Program-made: the position numbers and the translations under genes
The notes under the pieces: generated by a model
What the model was told of the DNA's origin: nothing
Databases searched by the model: none
Seen by the model: the letters and a program-made list of their open reading frames with translations, nothing else
Origin: Acidobacteriota bacterium
GTDB taxonomy: Bacteria; Acidobacteriota; Vicinamibacteria; Vicinamibacterales; 2-12-FULL-66-21
NCBI GenBank assembly: GCA_013694635.1
Contig: JACDCA010000266.1
Location: forward strand, 1-7,501
DNA length: 7,501 nt
Direction: 5' to 3'
In this document: positions 5,340-7,501 of the stretch, piece by piece
Layout of the letters: every line of letters starts with the position of its first letter
Numbering within the stretch: position 1 is the first letter of the stretch

Positions 5340-7501
5340 ATGACGATGCGACGGATCCCCGTGCTGGTGGTGCTGGTGTTTCTCATCACCGGCATCCCGG
5401 CGACGGCGGAGTTCTACACCGACTGGCTGTGGTTCAAGGAGCTCGGCTACGAGCAGGTCTTCCTGCGGTCGCTGACGGCCAAGTCGATCGTCACCGTGGT
5501 TTCGGGCGTCATCGTCTTTGCCCTGCTGGCGGGCAACCTGCTGCTGGCGCTGCGCTCACTGCGGCCGCGGCCGTTCATGATCGCCACCCCCCAGGGGCCG
5601 CAGACGATCATGATGGATCCCTCCACCATCCGGCCGCTGGCCATGGGCATCGTCGGTCTGGTGGCGCTCCTCACCGCGATCTACGCGGGCGGGCGCTGGG
5701 AGACGTGGCTCTACTTCCTCAACGCCACACCCTTTGGGAAGGTGGACCCGATTCTCGGTCGCGACATCGGGTTCTACGTCTTCACCCTGCCGTTTCTCGA
5801 GATGCTGCAGGGGATCGCCTACTTCATCGTGTTTCTGATGGCCGCCGTGGCACTGGCCGCCTACGTCTTCGGAGAAGAAGTCGGACTCGACGCGACCCGC
5901 GGCGTGTTCGTCTCTCGCAGGGCGACTCAGCACCTGGGTTTGCTGGCGGCGGTGATGCTGCTCGTGCTGGCGTTCGGCGCGTGGCTCCAGATCCCGCAGC
6001 TCCTGACGACCTCGTCGGGCGTCGTGACCGGCGCCACCTACGCCGACGTGCACGCGCGGATGCCGGCGCAGTGGCTGCTGGTTGGCGCCGCGCTGCTGAG
6101 CGCGGCGCTCGCGGTGTGGCAGGCGTTGACGGTCGGGCGGCTCTGGCCGATCGCCGCGGCCGCGGGGCTGTACTTCCTTGTCTCCCTTGTGGGGAGCGCG
6201 TATGCCGCGATTATCCAGCGATTCGTCGTCGCCCCCAACGAACAGGTGCGGGAGACGCCGTTCATCGTCCACAACATTCACGCGACACGCGCGGCGTTCG
6301 GCCTCGAAGGGGTGATCGAGCGTCCCCTGTCTGGAGAGGCGCACCTGACCCGCGCCGACCTGGAGCGGAATTCGGCGACCATCGACAACGTGCCGCTCTG
6401 GAACGAAGGTCCGCTGCGCGACACCTTCGGACAGATCCAGGAGATCCGCACGTACTACGATTTTGCGGCGGTTGACAACGACCGGTACACGATCAACGGC
6501 CAGTACCGTCAGATCATGCTGTCGGCTCGCGAGCTGAACTCGCGCGCGCTGCCCAGCCGCACCTGGATCAACGAGCATCTGACGTTCACGCACGGCTACG
6601 GGATCACGCTCGGACCGGTGAACGAAGTGACCAAGGAAGGGCTGCCGGTGCTCTTCATCAGAGACCTGCCGCCGGTCTCCACCGTCGACCTCACCGTGAC
6701 GCAGCCTGCCATTTACTACGGCGAGCTGCCCAACGACCACGTCTTCGTCAAGACGAAGACGCAGGAGTTCGACTATCCGCGCGGCGAAGACAACGTGTTC
6801 ACGACCTACAGCGGCGAGGGAGGCGTGACGCTGTCGAACGTCTTCCGGCGGCTCATGTTCGCGATCCGCTTCCGCTCTACGGACACGTTCTTCTCACCGA
6901 ACCTCACGCACGAGAGCCGCGTGATGATGTATCGCCGCATCGCGGAGCGGGTCCAGCGTATCGCCCCATTTCTGAAATACGACCCCGATCCGTACCTGAC
7001 GATCACCGACGGCCGGCTCATCTGGATGCAGGACGCGTACACGACGTCGGAGCGTTATCCGTACTCGACCACCATCGGCGGTGTGAATTACATCCGCAAC
7101 GCCATCAAAGTCACGATCGACGCTTATCACGGGACGACGACGTTTCATGTGGTGGACCGGTCGGATCCGATCGCGCAGACCGTCGGTAAGATATTTCCCG
7201 AGCTGCTGAAGCCGCTGGACGCCATGCCCGAAAGCCTGCGGACCCGCCTGCGCTACCCGCAGCAGATCTTCACGATGCAGGCGGCGATGTTCGCGACCTT
7301 CCATATGACGAATCCGGCGGTCTTCTACAACCGCGAAGACCAGTGGGAGATTCCCTCGCTCGAAGCGGGGCCGAAGGCCGCGCCGATGCACCCGTACTAC
7401 ACGATCATGAAGCTGCCCGGCGAAGCGGGCCCCGAATACATCCAGATGCTGCCTTTCACGCCGCGCGGCAAGGACAACCTGGCGAGCTGGATGGTCGCGC
7501 G
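5340..7501 (+). CDS. UPF0182 (COG1615) family membrane protein, C-terminus beyond window
   Basis: A large integral membrane protein of unknown biochemical role; 720 residues are visible and members are usually about 900 or more, so the C-terminal part is missing. Seven hydrophobic segments lie at about residues 7-24, 46-69, 98-116, 155-176, 198-216, 243-263 and 268-290. A long soluble region follows, probably outside the membrane. Family signatures include DPILGRDIGFYVFTLPF (136-152), RFVVAPNE then FIVHNIHATRAAFGL (294-322), THGYGITLGPVNEV, EFDYPRGEDN, ERVQRIAPFLKYDPDPYLT, RLIWMQDAYTTS and HMTNPAVFYNREDQWEIP. The reading frame is intact throughout. The start at 5340 fits the first helix; an ATG two codons later is an alternative. 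It follows the monooxygenase gene by 75 bp in the same direction but probably has its own promoter. Family membership is secure; the function is not known. Confidence 0.95.
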   Translation, partial: MTMRRIPVLVVLVFLITGIPATAEFYTDWLWFKELGYEQVFLRSLTAKSIVTVVSGVIVFALLAGNLLLALRSLRPRPFMIATPQGPQTIMMDPSTIRPLAMGIVGLVALLTAIYAGGRWETWLYFLNATPFGKVDPILGRDIGFYVFTLPFLEMLQGIAYFIVFLMAAVALAAYVFGEEVGLDATRGVFVSRRATQHLGLLAAVMLLVLAFGAWLQIPQLLTTSSGVVTGATYADVHARMPAQWLLVGAALLSAALAVWQALTVGRLWPIAAAAGLYFLVSLVGSAYAAIIQRFVVAPNEQVRETPFIVHNIHATRAAFGLEGVIERPLSGEAHLTRADLERNSATIDNVPLWNEGPLRDTFGQIQEIRTYYDFAAVDNDRYTINGQYRQIMLSARELNSRALPSRTWINEHLTFTHGYGITLGPVNEVTKEGLPVLFIRDLPPVSTVDLTVTQPAIYYGELPNDHVFVKTKTQEFDYPRGEDNVFTTYSGEGGVTLSNVFRRLMFAIRFRSTDTFFSPNLTHESRVMMYRRIAERVQRIAPFLKYDPDPYLTITDGRLIWMQDAYTTSERYPYSTTIGGVNYIRNAIKVTIDAYHGTTTFHVVDRSDPIAQTVGKIFPELLKPLDAMPESLRTRLRYPQQIFTMQAAMFATFHMTNPAVFYNREDQWEIPSLEAGPKAAPMHPYYTIMKLPGEAGPEYIQMLPFTPRGKDNLASWMVA

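Noticed and set aside
4370..6475. 701-codon plus-strand open frame spanning the monooxygenase, the gap and UPF0182
   Set aside because: It lies in a second frame of two well-supported genes and is extremely Arg/Ala/Gly-rich with no motif. Long stop-free shadows are common at this GC content.
5556..6740. 394-codon minus-strand open frame inside UPF0182
   Set aside because: Antisense shadow with low-complexity Arg/Gln/His composition; the plus-strand frame carries the conserved UPF0182 motifs.

Overview
The window is high-GC, densely coded bacterial DNA: six genes cover nearly all of it and the longest gap between genes is 112 bp. Some genes have GAGG-type ribosome binding sites while others appear leaderless. 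The sequence does not identify the organism. A GAF/RsbW-type regulator, a UPF0182 membrane protein and probable leaderless starts would fit an environmental high-GC lineage such as Acidobacteriota (Vicinamibacteria-like), but that is a guess.

Left part (1-2661, minus strand): a tightly packed operon read right to left. First is a STAS-domain anti-sigma-factor antagonist (RsbV/SpoIIAA type). It overlaps by 4 bp a GAF plus RsbW-type ATPase protein, whose stop lies 3 bp before the TTG start of a membrane sensor histidine kinase that runs off the left edge. Together they look like a partner-switching switch (STAS protein and ATPase) with its own sensory GAF input, encoded with a two-component kinase. 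No sigma factor or PP2C phosphatase is visible.

Middle (2689-4156): a divergent TPR protein with an unrecognised C-terminal domain, then a convergent small secreted protein of unknown function. The 27-bp gap at 2662-2688 carries two opposed -10-like hexamers, each 5-6 nt before a start codon that has no ribosome binding site. This suggests back-to-back leaderless transcripts.

Right part (4157-7501): a 112-bp divergent intergenic region with three 11-bp-spaced GNNAAGA direct repeats (an OmpR/PhoB-like layout), a luciferase-like flavin-dependent monooxygenase, and a 75-bp gap with a 3 x 7-bp CACGTGG tandem repeat and a small palindrome over a putative -10. Last is a UPF0182 (COG1615) seven-helix membrane protein truncated by the right edge. 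No RNA genes, CRISPR arrays, insertion sequences, phage genes or clear terminators were seen. Most of this is ordinary chromosomal content. The more novel points are the regulatory layouts and the two unknown proteins.
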